Shown here piece after piece: positions 41,629 to 49,456 of a stretch of DNA of 64,000 nt. The DNA comes from Streptomyces coelicoflavus (GTDB taxonomy: Bacteria; Actinomycetota; Actinomycetes; Streptomycetales; Streptomycetaceae). A program made the translations under genes and the position numbers. Positions within the stretch are counted from its first letter, which is position 1. Every line of letters begins with the position of its first letter. The notes under the pieces are model-generated. The model saw only the letters and a list, made by a program, of their open reading frames with translations. It did not search any database and was not told where the DNA came from. Where the stretch lies: contig NZ_BEWB01000014.1 in assembly GCF_003112555.1 (NCBI RefSeq), forward strand, positions 124,001 through 188,000, written 5' to 3'.

Positions 41629-42504
41629 TCAGCTCAGGCCGAGGACGCTCATCGTGTGCTCGGCCATGCGCCGCTCGCCGAGGGCGTTGGGGTGGACGGG
41701 TACGAGGCTGGTCCCGAACAGCAGCGGTTCGATCCAGCGGGTGCCGCGGTCCGCGCAGGCGTCGTGGCCGTCGGAGACCGCGGAGAAGTCCACGTAGGTC
41801 GCGCCGGTCTCCTCGGCCGCACGCCGGACCGCGTCGTTGAGGTGTGCCTGGATGGCCCGCAGGTAGGGCACGTCACCGGCGGCCACCGGCAGTTTGGCGA
41901 AGCAGGACGGGTCGGCGGTGGCCGGGGTGATCCAGGGGTAGCCGAGGGCAGCCACCCGCGCGCCCGGCGCCTCGGCGCGCACGGCGCTCAGGGCCGCCTT
42001 GAGCGCGGGGTAGGTGTTGGTCTCGATCTCGTCGTCGAAGGACGTGCCGTGCTTGTCCTCGCAGGGGCTGCCCTTGCCGCCGCTGAGGACGCCGGCCGTC
42101 CCGCAGGCCGTGATGGCGTTGATGAACGTGTTGTTGTCGTTGCCGCCGATGGTGAGCGTGACCAGGTCCGTGCCGGCGTCGAGCGCGTCCAACTGGGGGG
42201 CGACGCCCGGGTACTGGGACTCGGTGAAGTCGGAGGTCTGGGCGGCGCCGCAGGTGACGTCCTTCAGGTGCGCGCCCGTCGCGGCGGCGATGACGCGGGG
42301 GTAGTTGGCCGTCGAACGCAGGCAGAGCAGGTTGGTGAGGTCGACGGGCAGGACACCGGACCCGGCGCTGTAACTGTCGCCGAGGGCCACGTAGTCGAGG
42401 GTGGCGGGCGCGGCGTGGGCGGTGGCGTCCGTGAGGCCGAGGGCCAGGGTGCCGACGGCGGCTGCTGTCGCGGTCATGACACGGCGAAGGGCGTGCTTCG
42501 GCAT
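41629..42504 (-). CDS. Secreted SGNH/GDSL lipase-esterase
   Basis: A 291-residue exported esterase. Signal peptide about 31 residues (ATAHA). SGNH blocks: VALGDSYSAGSG (Ser44), GCAAQT-like Gly region, GGNDNNT, and HPNALGERRMAEH for the catalytic His. Six Cys would form disulfides. ATG 42504 has GAAGAAGAGAGAAC upstream. I recall a well-studied secreted lipase at the same place in S. coelicolor (SCO7513). Its promoter region carries two inverted repeats. Confidence 0.92.
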   Translation of the reverse strand: MPKHALRRVMTATAAAVGTLALGLTDATAHAAPATLDYVALGDSYSAGSGVLPVDLTNLLCLRSTANYPRVIAAATGAHLKDVTCGAAQTSDFTESQYPGVAPQLDALDAGTDLVTLTIGGNDNNTFINAITACGTAGVLSGGKGSPCEDKHGTSFDDEIETNTYPALKAALSAVRAEAPGARVAALGYPWITPATADPSCFAKLPVAAGDVPYLRAIQAHLNDAVRRAAEETGATYVDFSAVSDGHDACADRGTRWIEPLLFGTSLVPVHPNALGERRMAEHTMSVLGLS

Positions 42505-42552
42505 GCGTTCTCTCTTCTTCGGGAGGGCGGCAGCGGGGTTACTGGACGGTTC

Positions 42553-42593
42553 TACTTTTAAGTAATGTGCAGTGCTGTTGACTGGAAGTCAAC
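42553..42593. promoter_or_regulatory. Two inverted repeats in the lipase promoter region
   Basis: TACTT-TT-AAGTA (42553-42564) and GTTGAC-TGGAA-GTCAAC (42577-42593) in an A/T-richer stretch upstream of the lipase start. Both look like regulator sites; the GTTGAC arm also resembles a -35 element. Confidence 0.5.
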
Positions 42594-42725
42594 GTTGTTG
42601 ACGGAACTTCTCGCAGACGTCGCGCCGCAGGTGGGCGGGATGCGGTCCGGTGCCGCGCCGCGCTGTCGGCGCCCGTCGCTATGCTCGCCGGACCCGTCCG
42701 ACCCTTCGCCCCCGGAGCCGCAGCC

Positions 42726-43265
42726 ATGCCGCCGACCGAGTCCGAACTGGCCGACGCCGTCCACCGCGCGACCCGCGACGCCCTCCTCGGCCTGTTCCGG
42801 GACCACCCCGGCCACCGGTTCTACTACGTCACCCTCGTGACCTCCGGCGAGGCCTACGGGCCCGCGCTGTCCGCCTGGTCCCACGAGGCCCTGGCCGCGG
42901 AGTCGGAGCAGCAGGGCTGCGCGCCCCTCGACCTCAAGTGGTCGTACGCGGATTCCCCGTTCTGCTGCTACGGCGAAGAGCACCTGGCACCGGTCCGGCC
43001 CCTCTTCGAGGCCCGGGGAGACCTCTTCGACCTGCCGGACGACGAGGCGGACGCGGAGTTCGAGCTGCGCCTGCGGGCGATGGAGACGGCCGTGGCCCGG
43101 CTGGACGCCGAGGGCCTGTTCGGCAGGGGAGACGACCGTGACGCGGTCGTGGTCACGGTCGAGGTGCCGTCCGAGCCGGGCAACGAGGAGCGGGCGCAGC
43201 GACTGAACCCGCCCGCGGCCCTGGCGGACTGGCAGGCCGAGGCGGCCGAGCCCCAGGAGGTCTGA
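42726..43265 (+). CDS. DUF4303 family protein
   Basis: A 179-residue cytosolic protein that begins with the DUF4303 signature (ELADAVHRATRDALLGLFRD, then HRFYYVTLVTSGEAYGPALSAWSHEAL). The function of this family is unknown; some members accompany toxin or SMI1/KNR4-type immunity proteins. ATG 42726 has GGAG 8 nt before it. No toxin gene is seen beside it. Confidence 0.8.
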   Translation: MPPTESELADAVHRATRDALLGLFRDHPGHRFYYVTLVTSGEAYGPALSAWSHEALAAESEQQGCAPLDLKWSYADSPFCCYGEEHLAPVRPLFEARGDLFDLPDDEADAEFELRLRAMETAVARLDAEGLFGRGDDRDAVVVTVEVPSEPGNEERAQRLNPPAALADWQAEAAEPQEV

Positions 43266-43332
43266 CCGAACGACGCCCCTGGGTGGCCCGGGGCTGATTT
43301 AGAGTGACTTCCGCCAGTCGCACGACGGATCT

Positions 43333-43345
43333 GTGAGGTACTCAC
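43333..43345 (+). promoter_or_regulatory. Small hairpin over the htpG ribosome site
   Basis: GTGAG-GTA-CTCAC, which contains the GAGG ribosome site of htpG at 43335-43338. A weak 5-bp stem of this kind would open on heating. Confidence 0.3.
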
Positions 43346-43350
43346 CAGCC

Positions 43351-45267
43351 ATGACGACCGAAACGTTTGAGTTCCAGGTAGAGGCGCGTCAGCTGCTTCA
43401 GCTGATGATTCACTCCGTCTACTCGAACAAGGATGTCTTCCTGCGCGAGCTCGTCTCCAACGCCTCCGACGCGCTGGACAAGCTGCGCCTCGCCGCCCTG
43501 CGCGGCGACGCCCCCGACGCCGACGTGAGCGATCCGCGCATCGAGTTGGAGGTCGACAAGGACGCCCGCACCCTGACCGTGCGGGACAACGGCATCGGCA
43601 TGTCGTACGACGAGGTCACCCGGCTGATCGGCACCATCGCCAACTCGGGCACCGCCAAGTTCCTCGAAGAGCTGCGCGAGGCCAAGGACGGAGCCGGGGC
43701 CGACGGGCTCATCGGACAGTTCGGCGTCGGCTTCTACTCGGGCTTCATGGTCGCGGACGAGGTCACCCTGGTCACCCGGCACGCCGGTGAGACCGAGGGC
43801 ACCCGCTGGACCTCGAAGGGCGAGGGCACCTACACCCTGGAGCGGGTCGGCGAGGCCCCGCAGGGCACCGCGGTCACCCTGCATCTCAAGCCCGCCGACG
43901 CCGAGAACCAGCTCCACGACTACACCTTCGCGTGGAAGATCAAGGAGATCGTCAAGCGGTACTCGGACTTCATCACCTGGCCGGTGCGCCTGCTGCCCGA
44001 GCCGGGCGGCGACGGCGACGGCGGCGACGGTGCCGAGACCCGCGAGGCCGAGACGCTCAACTCGATGAAGGCCCTGTGGGCACGCCCGCGCGACGAGGTC
44101 TCCGACGACGAGTACCACGAGCTGTACAAGCACATCGGCCACGACTGGCGCGACCCGCTGGAGACGATCCGGCTCCAGGCGGAGGGCACCTTCGAGTACC
44201 AGGCCCTGCTCTTCGTGCCCTCGCACGCCCCGCACGACCTGTTCACCCAGGGCTACCAGCGCGGCGTCCAGCTCTACGTCAAGCGCGTCTTCATCATGGA
44301 CGACTGCGAGGAACTGCTGCCGCCCTACCTCCGTTTCGTCAAGGGCGTCGTCGACGCGCAGGACCTCTCGCTCAACGTCTCCCGCGAGATCCTCCAGCAG
44401 GACCGCCACATCCGCATGATCCAGCGGCGCCTGACCAAGAAGGTCCTCTCGACGGTCAAGGGCCTCAGGACCTCCGCGCCGGACCGCTACGCCACGTTCT
44501 GGCGGGAGTTCGGCGCGGTGCTCAAGGAAGGCCTGGTGACCGACTCGGAGAACCGGGACGCGATCCTCGCCGCCTGTTCGTTCCCGTCCACGCACGACGC
44601 CGGCGAGCCCACCTCGCTGCAGGGCTACGTGGAGCGGATGAAGGACGGACAGGACGACATCTACTACATGACGGGCGAGTCCCGTCAGGCCATCGAGAAC
44701 TCCCCGCACATGGAGGCGTTCCGGGCCAAGGGCGTCGAGGTCCTCCTGCTCACCGACGCCGTCGACGAGGTCTGGGTCGACGCGGTGGGGGAGTACGAGG
44801 GCAAGACGCTGCGCTCGGTGGCCAAGGGCGAGATCGACCTCCTGGGCGCCGAGGAGGAGAAGAGCGACGCCGAGAAGGAGAAGCAGGGCGAGGAGTACGC
44901 GGGGCTGCTCGGCTGGATGACCGAGCACCTGGGTGACGACGTCAAGGAGGTCCGCCTCTCCTCCCGCCTCACCGTCTCGCCGGCCTGCGTCGTCTCCGAC
45001 GCGGGCGAGCTGACGCCCGCCCTGGAGAACATGTACCGGGCGATGGGCCAGGAGGTGCCCGGCGCCAAGCGGATCCTCGAACTCAATCCGGAGCACCAGC
45101 TGGTGAAGACCCTGAACCGGGCCTGGACCGACCGGCGGGACCGCGCGGAACTCACCGAGACCGCCGAACTGCTGCACACCCTCGCGGTGCTCGCCGAGGG
45201 CGGCCGGCCCAAGGAGCCCGCCCGGTTCGTGCAGCTGATGGCGGACCGCCTGGAGCGCACGCTGTAA
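43351..45267 (+). CDS. htpG: Molecular chaperone HtpG (Hsp90)
   Basis: A 638-residue Hsp90. ATP-binding N-domain with [17 protein letters not shown] and [12 protein letters not shown]; the middle domain has the catalytic Arg loop region ([14 protein letters not shown]), and a C-terminal dimerisation part follows. A cytosolic chaperone that folds client proteins with ATP. ATG 43351 agrees with the family start METEF-like; GTG 43333 would add six residues. A strong terminator follows at 45289-45325. Confidence 0.97.
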
Positions 45268-45288
45268 CCGGCCGGAAGGACCCGCACT

Positions 45289-45325
45289 CCACGCCGTCCG
45301 CCATCCGCATGGCGAGACGGCGTGG
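45289..45325 (+). terminator. Terminator of htpG
   Basis: CCACGCCGTC and GACGGCGTGG form a 10-bp stem, with CGCCAT/ATGGCG closing the inner loop after a small asymmetry. Confidence 0.75.
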
Positions 45326-45346
45326 CGTGCGGAGCACACTCCTCCG

Positions 45347-45352
45347 TATCTT
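45347..45352 (+). promoter_or_regulatory. -10-like box before the Cys-rich leader
   Basis: TATCTT, exactly 7 nt before the ATG at 45360. The matching -35 region is poor (GGCGTG at 17 bp), so the promoter call rests on the -10 and its spacing. Confidence 0.4.
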
Positions 45353-45359
45353 CGTACGC

Positions 45360-45443
45360 ATGTATGCATCCGCTCCGCCGCTGTGCCTCGCGCTCTTCGC
45401 GTGCTCGGCGTGGTGCGTCGACGACGGCCTCTGTCGACGCTGA
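45360..45443 (+). CDS. Candidate leaderless Cys-rich leader peptide
   Basis: A 27-codon ORF that begins MYASAPPLCLALF and ends CVDDGLCRR; Cys at 9, 15, 19 and 25. The ATG is 7 nt after a TATCTT box, so the mRNA would start at or near it without a 5' UTR. A 15-bp nested hairpin (45449-45483) begins 6 nt after the stop, and the next gene is a YeeE/YedE thiosulfate transporter. The layout fits a cysteine-responsive attenuator. An in-frame ATG at 45309 would extend it into the terminator stem, which is less likely. Confidence 0.5.
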   Translation: MYASAPPLCLALFACSAWCVDDGLCRR

Positions 45444-45448
45444 GTCCC

Positions 45449-45483
45449 CGGACCGGCCGCGCGGTCCCCGCGCCGCCGGTCCG
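45449..45483 (+). promoter_or_regulatory. Attenuator-like hairpin after the Cys-rich leader
   Basis: Outer CGGACCGG/CCGGTCCG and inner GCGCGG-TCC-CCGCGC give 15 bp with a single mismatch. It starts 6 nt past the leader stop and ends 46 nt before the transporter start. Confidence 0.55.
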
Positions 45484-45528
45484 CCCGCGTCCGCCGTCCC
45501 CGTGCACACCACCCCGGAGATTCCTTCC

Positions 45529-46827
45529 GTGACCACCGCACCCCCGGCCGGGTCGTCCCCGGCCGCGCCGCCGCGCGCGTCCGCCCCGCTGTTCGCTCCC
45601 TCGCCCACCTCCTCGGAACGTCCCGAGGCACCGCCCCTGCCCCCGGTGCGGCGGACGCCGCTCCTCGTGTCCGGGCTGCTCGCCGCCGCGCTGACCGCGT
45701 ACGTGTGGTCCGCGCACGGTGCCGAACCCGGCGTGCTGCTCCTGCTCGGCCTCGGCCTGGGCGTCGCCCTCTTCCACTCCCGGTTCGGCTTCACCTCCGC
45801 CTGGCGGCAGCTGGTCGCCGTCGGCAACGGGACCGGGCTGCGGGCGCACGCCCTTCTCCTCGGCACCACGGCCACCCTGTTCGCGCTGGTCATCGGCACG
45901 GAGACCGGGCTCTTCGGCGCCCAGCCCGCGCCGTCCGCCGGACCGATCGGCGTCGGCCTGTTCGCCGGTTCGGCGCTCTTCGCCGTCGGCATGCAGCTCG
46001 GCGGGGCCTGCGCCTCGGGCACCCTCTTCGCGGTCGGCTCGGGGCAGACGTCGATCGTGCTGACGCTGGGCGGGTTCGTCGCCGGCGCCACGCTGGCCGC
46101 CTGGCAGTTCGACCTGTGGAAGGACCTCCCGGCCTGGGAGCCCGTCGTGCTGTCCGAGCACATCGGCTGGTTCGGCTCCTGGGGCGTGACCATCGCCGCG
46201 CTGCTCCTCGTGGTGCTGGTCAGCCGACGGATCCAGGCCCGCCGCAACCCGCCGCCGCTGGGCGCCGTCCCCTCGGCGCGCCGGGCCGCCGTCCGGGCCC
46301 TCCGCGGCTCCTGGCCGCTGGCCGTCGGCGCCCTGGCGCTGGCCGTGCTCGGCGCGGGCGTCCTGCTGGTCTCCGGCGGCGCCTGGGGCGTCACCAGCGC
46401 CTTCAGCCTGTGGGGCTCGGAACTGGTCGGCGCGCTCGGCGGCCACCCGGAGCACTGGACCTGGTGGCAGCGGCCCGGCAACGCCGAGATGCTGGCCGGT
46501 CCGGTGCTCGCCGACAAGACCAGTCTCACAGACATCGGCATCATGATCGGTGCGGCCGTCGCCGCCTCGCTCGGCGGCACCTGGGCGCTGCACCGGGGCA
46601 TCCCCTGGCGCACCGCGCTCGCCGCGGTGCTCGGCGGTGTGCTGATGGGCGTCGGCGCCCGGCTGGCCGGCGGCTGCAACATCGGCGCCTACCTGGCGGG
46701 CATCGCCTCGGGCAGCCTCAGCGGCTGGCTGTGGGGCGCCTTCGCACTGGCCGGCACCTGGGTGGGCCTGAAACTGCGGCCCCTGTTCGGTCTGGGCAAC
46801 CCGAAGCCGGGCGACGGCGTCTGCTGA
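45529..46827 (+). CDS. YeeE/YedE family thiosulfate transporter
   Basis: A 432-residue membrane protein of about ten segments with the two family Cys motifs: GGACASGTLFAVGSGQ and AGGCNIGAYLAGIASGS. Members (TsuA) bring thiosulfate through the membrane by relay along conserved Cys. GTG 45529 was chosen because GGAG lies upstream; a longer reading frame from 45322 is out of phase with the Cys-rich leader and its extra part has no family match. The first 50 residues are Pro/Ala-rich. No TusA-like partner is nearby. Confidence 0.88.
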   Translation: MTTAPPAGSSPAAPPRASAPLFAPSPTSSERPEAPPLPPVRRTPLLVSGLLAAALTAYVWSAHGAEPGVLLLLGLGLGVALFHSRFGFTSAWRQLVAVGNGTGLRAHALLLGTTATLFALVIGTETGLFGAQPAPSAGPIGVGLFAGSALFAVGMQLGGACASGTLFAVGSGQTSIVLTLGGFVAGATLAAWQFDLWKDLPAWEPVVLSEHIGWFGSWGVTIAALLLVVLVSRRIQARRNPPPLGAVPSARRAAVRALRGSWPLAVGALALAVLGAGVLLVSGGAWGVTSAFSLWGSELVGALGGHPEHWTWWQRPGNAEMLAGPVLADKTSLTDIGIMIGAAVAASLGGTWALHRGIPWRTALAAVLGGVLMGVGARLAGGCNIGAYLAGIASGSLSGWLWGAFALAGTWVGLKLRPLFGLGNPKPGDGVC

Positions 46828-46835
46828 CGGGGGAT

Positions 46836-46874
46836 GCCCGTGCGGCACAGGGGTCAGGCCTGCGCCGCACGGGC
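46836..46874. terminator. Bidirectional terminator
   Basis: GCCCGTGCGGC and GCCGCACGGGC make an 11-bp stem with a 17-nt loop between convergent genes. Confidence 0.7.
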
Positions 46875-46900
46875 GGCTGAGGGCGCCGCTGAGGGCGCCG

Positions 46901-47476
46901 CTAGGGAGTGCCGCTTCCCCGCGGTGCGCGCCGCTCCGTGGCGGTGACCCGGGCGATGGCCTCCAGGGTGAGGGCTCGGCCGTGCGGCTCACGGGCCAGG
47001 GCGCGGTGCAGCGTCAGGCCCTCGATGAGGGCGTCGAGCTGGCGGGCCGTGTCCGGGTCGAAGTGCTTCTCCAGGTGGACGCGGCTGCGGCGCATCCACT
47101 CGTGGGTGAGCTCCCGGTAGGCGGGCTGGCGCGCGGCGAGCGTGTACAGCTCCTGGGTGAGCACCAGGTCCCGCTGGCTGTCCTCGGACAGCTCGTGCAC
47201 GAGGTCGGCCACCGCCTCGCGGGCCTGGTCGCGGTCGGCGGCGGCACCGAGGTGCTCGTCGAACACGGCGACGATGTGGTCGGTGAACCGGCCGAACGCC
47301 TCCCGCAGCAGCTGGTCCATGCCGCTGAAGTGGTACGTCATCGAGCCGAGGGGTACCCCCGCGCGCGTCGCGATCCTCCGGTGGGAGACGCGTGCGATGC
47401 CCTCCTCGGCGATCAGGTCGAGGGTGGCCGCGAGGATGCGCTCACGCCGCTGCGGATCCGTGTGTCCGGTTGCCAT
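46901..47476 (-). CDS. TetR family transcriptional regulator
   Basis: A 191-residue TetR regulator. DNA-binding helices RILAATLDLIAEEGIARVSHRRIATRAGVPLGSMTYHFSG and a helical C-terminal effector domain. It lies 10 nt behind the acetyltransferase gene, so both are on one transcript. An identical 19-bp palindromic element in front of that gene and of the MFS gene is its likely operator, giving autoregulation and control of the transporter. Confidence 0.92.
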   Translation of the reverse strand: MATGHTDPQRRERILAATLDLIAEEGIARVSHRRIATRAGVPLGSMTYHFSGMDQLLREAFGRFTDHIVAVFDEHLGAAADRDQAREAVADLVHELSEDSQRDLVLTQELYTLAARQPAYRELTHEWMRRSRVHLEKHFDPDTARQLDALIEGLTLHRALAREPHGRALTLEAIARVTATERRAPRGSGTP

Positions 47477-47486
47477 GGGAGCAGAC

Positions 47487-48068
47487 TTACACGTTCCGCA
47501 CCGGCCGGGCAGGGTTGCCGACGGCCACGACGTTCGCCGGTACGTCCTTCGTGACGACCGCGCCCGCGCCGATCACGGAGTTGTCCCCGATGGTCACGCC
47601 CGGCAGCACGATCGCGCCCCCGCCCAGCCAGACGTTGTCGCCGATGACGATGGGGCGGGCGGCCTCCAGCTTGTCCCGCCGGGGCCCGGGCTCCAGGGGG
47701 TGCGTGGGGGTGAGCAGCTGGACGTTCGGCCCGATCTGGCAGTCCGCGCCGATGGTGATCGCCGCGACGTCCAGCGCCGTCAGGTTGTAGTTGACGAAGG
47801 TGCGCGCCCCGATGGCGATGTTGCTGCCGTAGTCGACGTACAGGGGCGGCCGTACGTGGGCCTCGGTGCCCAGGGAGCCGAGCAGTTCGGCGAGGAGCGG
47901 CCGCGCGGCCTCCGGGTCCTCCGTGTACGCCGCCTGGTAGCGGGCGGCCAGCCGCACGGCCTGCTGCTGCCTGCGGGCGATCTCCGGGTCGTCGGCGATG
48001 TAGAGATCGCCCGCCAGCATGCGTTCGAGGTTGGTGCGGGAGTCGCCCGCGAAGTGGTCCGTCGGCAT
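47487..48068 (-). CDS. Maltose/galactoside O-acetyltransferase family protein
   Basis: A 193-residue left-handed beta-helix acyltransferase with many hexapeptide repeats (GARTFVNYN, IGADCQIGPNVQL, IGDNVWLGGGAIVLPGVTIGDNSVIGAGAVVTKD). The His in TPTHPLEPG is the catalytic base. Acetyl-CoA is the donor and the acceptor is a sugar or sugar-like molecule. It is between a TetR gene and an MFS gene in the same regulon, which hints at inactivation plus export of a sugar-like compound. Confidence 0.9.
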   Translation of the reverse strand: MPTDHFAGDSRTNLERMLAGDLYIADDPEIARRQQQAVRLAARYQAAYTEDPEAARPLLAELLGSLGTEAHVRPPLYVDYGSNIAIGARTFVNYNLTALDVAAITIGADCQIGPNVQLLTPTHPLEPGPRRDKLEAARPIVIGDNVWLGGGAIVLPGVTIGDNSVIGAGAVVTKDVPANVVAVGNPARPVRNV

Positions 48069-48089
48069 GCACCCGATCGTACCCCGGAA

Positions 48090-48108
48090 GCGTACGAACG
48101 TACACTCC
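48090..48108. promoter_or_regulatory. TetR-type operator, acetyltransferase-TetR side
   Basis: GCGTACGAACGTACACTCC with GTACG-AA-CGTAC as its dyad. Exactly the same 19 bp occurs at 49419-49437. It begins 21 nt upstream of the acetyltransferase ATG. Confidence 0.75.
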
Positions 48109-48173
48109 TGTCACTGCCGTGTCGCCAGGCGCCAGTCGCCAGTCGGCAGGCGTCCAGGCTGCCGGCGTCCGGC

Positions 48174-49397
48174 TCAGCCTCGCCGGGACCGGAGCACTCC
48201 GCCGCACACGAGGACGATCAGCCCCGCGAACGGCACCACCAGCAGCCCCATCCGCAGGCTCGTCGCGTCGGCGACCAGCCCCACCGCCGGCGGGGAGAGC
48301 AGGAAGCCCAGCCGCATCAGCCAGGAGACGAGGGTCAGTCCCGACCCGGGCTTGAGGCCCGGCAGTTCGTCGGCCTCGTGCATGGCCGCCGGAACCAGGG
48401 TCGCCACCCCGAACCCGGCCGCGGCGAAGCCGAGGACCGTGCCGGGCACCGTCGGCACGGCAAGCGCCAGGCCCATGCCGACCGCGGCGATCAGGGCGCC
48501 GGAGCGGGCCACCGTGCGCTGGCCGAAGCGGTCCACGAGCCGGTCGCCGACGATCCGGCCGACGAACTGCGCGCCGACCAGGGCGACATACCCGGACGCT
48601 GCCAGTGCAGCGGTCGCGTGCAGGGAGTCCGAGAGGTAGAGGGTGGCCCAGGACATGCCCGCGTCCTCGACCAGGGTCCCGGCCGTGGCGATGAGGACGA
48701 GCGCGGCCAGCACCCAGCCGGTCCGCAGGCCCGTCGCCGGGGCACGCTTGGGCGACGCCGCGCCGTCCCCGGCGTCTGCCTCCCCGGCCTCCCCGGCCGC
48801 TCCGGTGTCGGTCTCGGGCCCCGGCAGGCAGTACCGCAGGGCGACGCAGGCCGCGACCGCGAACACCACGGCGGAGAACAGCAGGTGCGGGCCCCGCGGG
48901 ACGCCGAGCGCGATCGCGGCGGCGGCCATGGAACCGCCGGTGACCGCGCCGATGGACCAGATGGCGTGGAAGGAGTTGATGATGGACCGTCCGTAACGGC
49001 GCTGCACCCGCAGCCCGTGGGCGTTCTGCGCGACGTCGGTGAACGCGTCCATCGCACCGGCCAGGAACAGCGCGCCCGCGAACACCGCCACCGAGTCCGC
49101 GAGCCCGGCGGCGAGGATGCCCGCCCCGGTCAGCAGCGTGCCGCCGACCGCCACCCGCGCCGAGCCGAACCGGCGCACCAGTATCCCGGCCGCGAGCCCG
49201 GCCGTGATGGCGCCCGCCGGGAACGCCGCCACGGCCAGTCCGTAGGCGGCGTTCCCGATGCCGAGGTCCGCCTTGATCTGCGGATACCTCGGCAACAGGT
49301 TGGCGAACAGGGCCCCGTTGGTGAAGAACAGCACGGCGACGGCCACGCGAGCCCGCCGATCGGCCGGGGCGGGCCGGCGCAGTACGTCCACAGTCAT
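48174..49397 (-). CDS. MFS transporter
   Basis: A 407-residue transporter of about 12 segments. The first loop RRFGSARVAVGGTLLTGAG and the repeat in the second half are those of the MFS fold; the group resembles FucP/YbjJ-like sugar or drug exporters. ATG 49397 follows TAGGCTCCGGCGC. It sits upstream of the acetyltransferase/TetR pair and carries its own copy of the operator. Confidence 0.88.
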   Translation of the reverse strand: MTVDVLRRPAPADRRARVAVAVLFFTNGALFANLLPRYPQIKADLGIGNAAYGLAVAAFPAGAITAGLAAGILVRRFGSARVAVGGTLLTGAGILAAGLADSVAVFAGALFLAGAMDAFTDVAQNAHGLRVQRRYGRSIINSFHAIWSIGAVTGGSMAAAAIALGVPRGPHLLFSAVVFAVAACVALRYCLPGPETDTGAAGEAGEADAGDGAASPKRAPATGLRTGWVLAALVLIATAGTLVEDAGMSWATLYLSDSLHATAALAASGYVALVGAQFVGRIVGDRLVDRFGQRTVARSGALIAAVGMGLALAVPTVPGTVLGFAAAGFGVATLVPAAMHEADELPGLKPGSGLTLVSWLMRLGFLLSPPAVGLVADATSLRMGLLVVPFAGLIVLVCGGVLRSRRG

Positions 49398-49418
49398 GCG
49401 CCGGAGCCTACCGCCGGG

Positions 49419-49437
49419 GCGTACGAACGTACACTCC
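49419..49437. promoter_or_regulatory. TetR-type operator, MFS side
   Basis: Identical 19-bp element to 48090-48108, also beginning 21 nt upstream of its gene's ATG. Confidence 0.75.
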
Positions 49438-49456
49438 CGGCTGCGTGTGCGGCGCC

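Noticed and set aside
45309..45359. ATG 45309 as start of the Cys-rich leader
   Set aside because: It lies in the htpG terminator stem and has no ribosome site; the leaderless ATG 45360 fits the -10 spacing.
46878..46903. Exact 12-bp duplication GAGGGCGCCGCT
   Set aside because: Short, GC-rich and at the end of a gene; likely slippage with no sign of function.
43342..46992. 1216-residue open frame antisense to htpG and the YeeE/YedE gene
   Set aside because: No family features and opposite to two clear genes; it mirrors codon bias.
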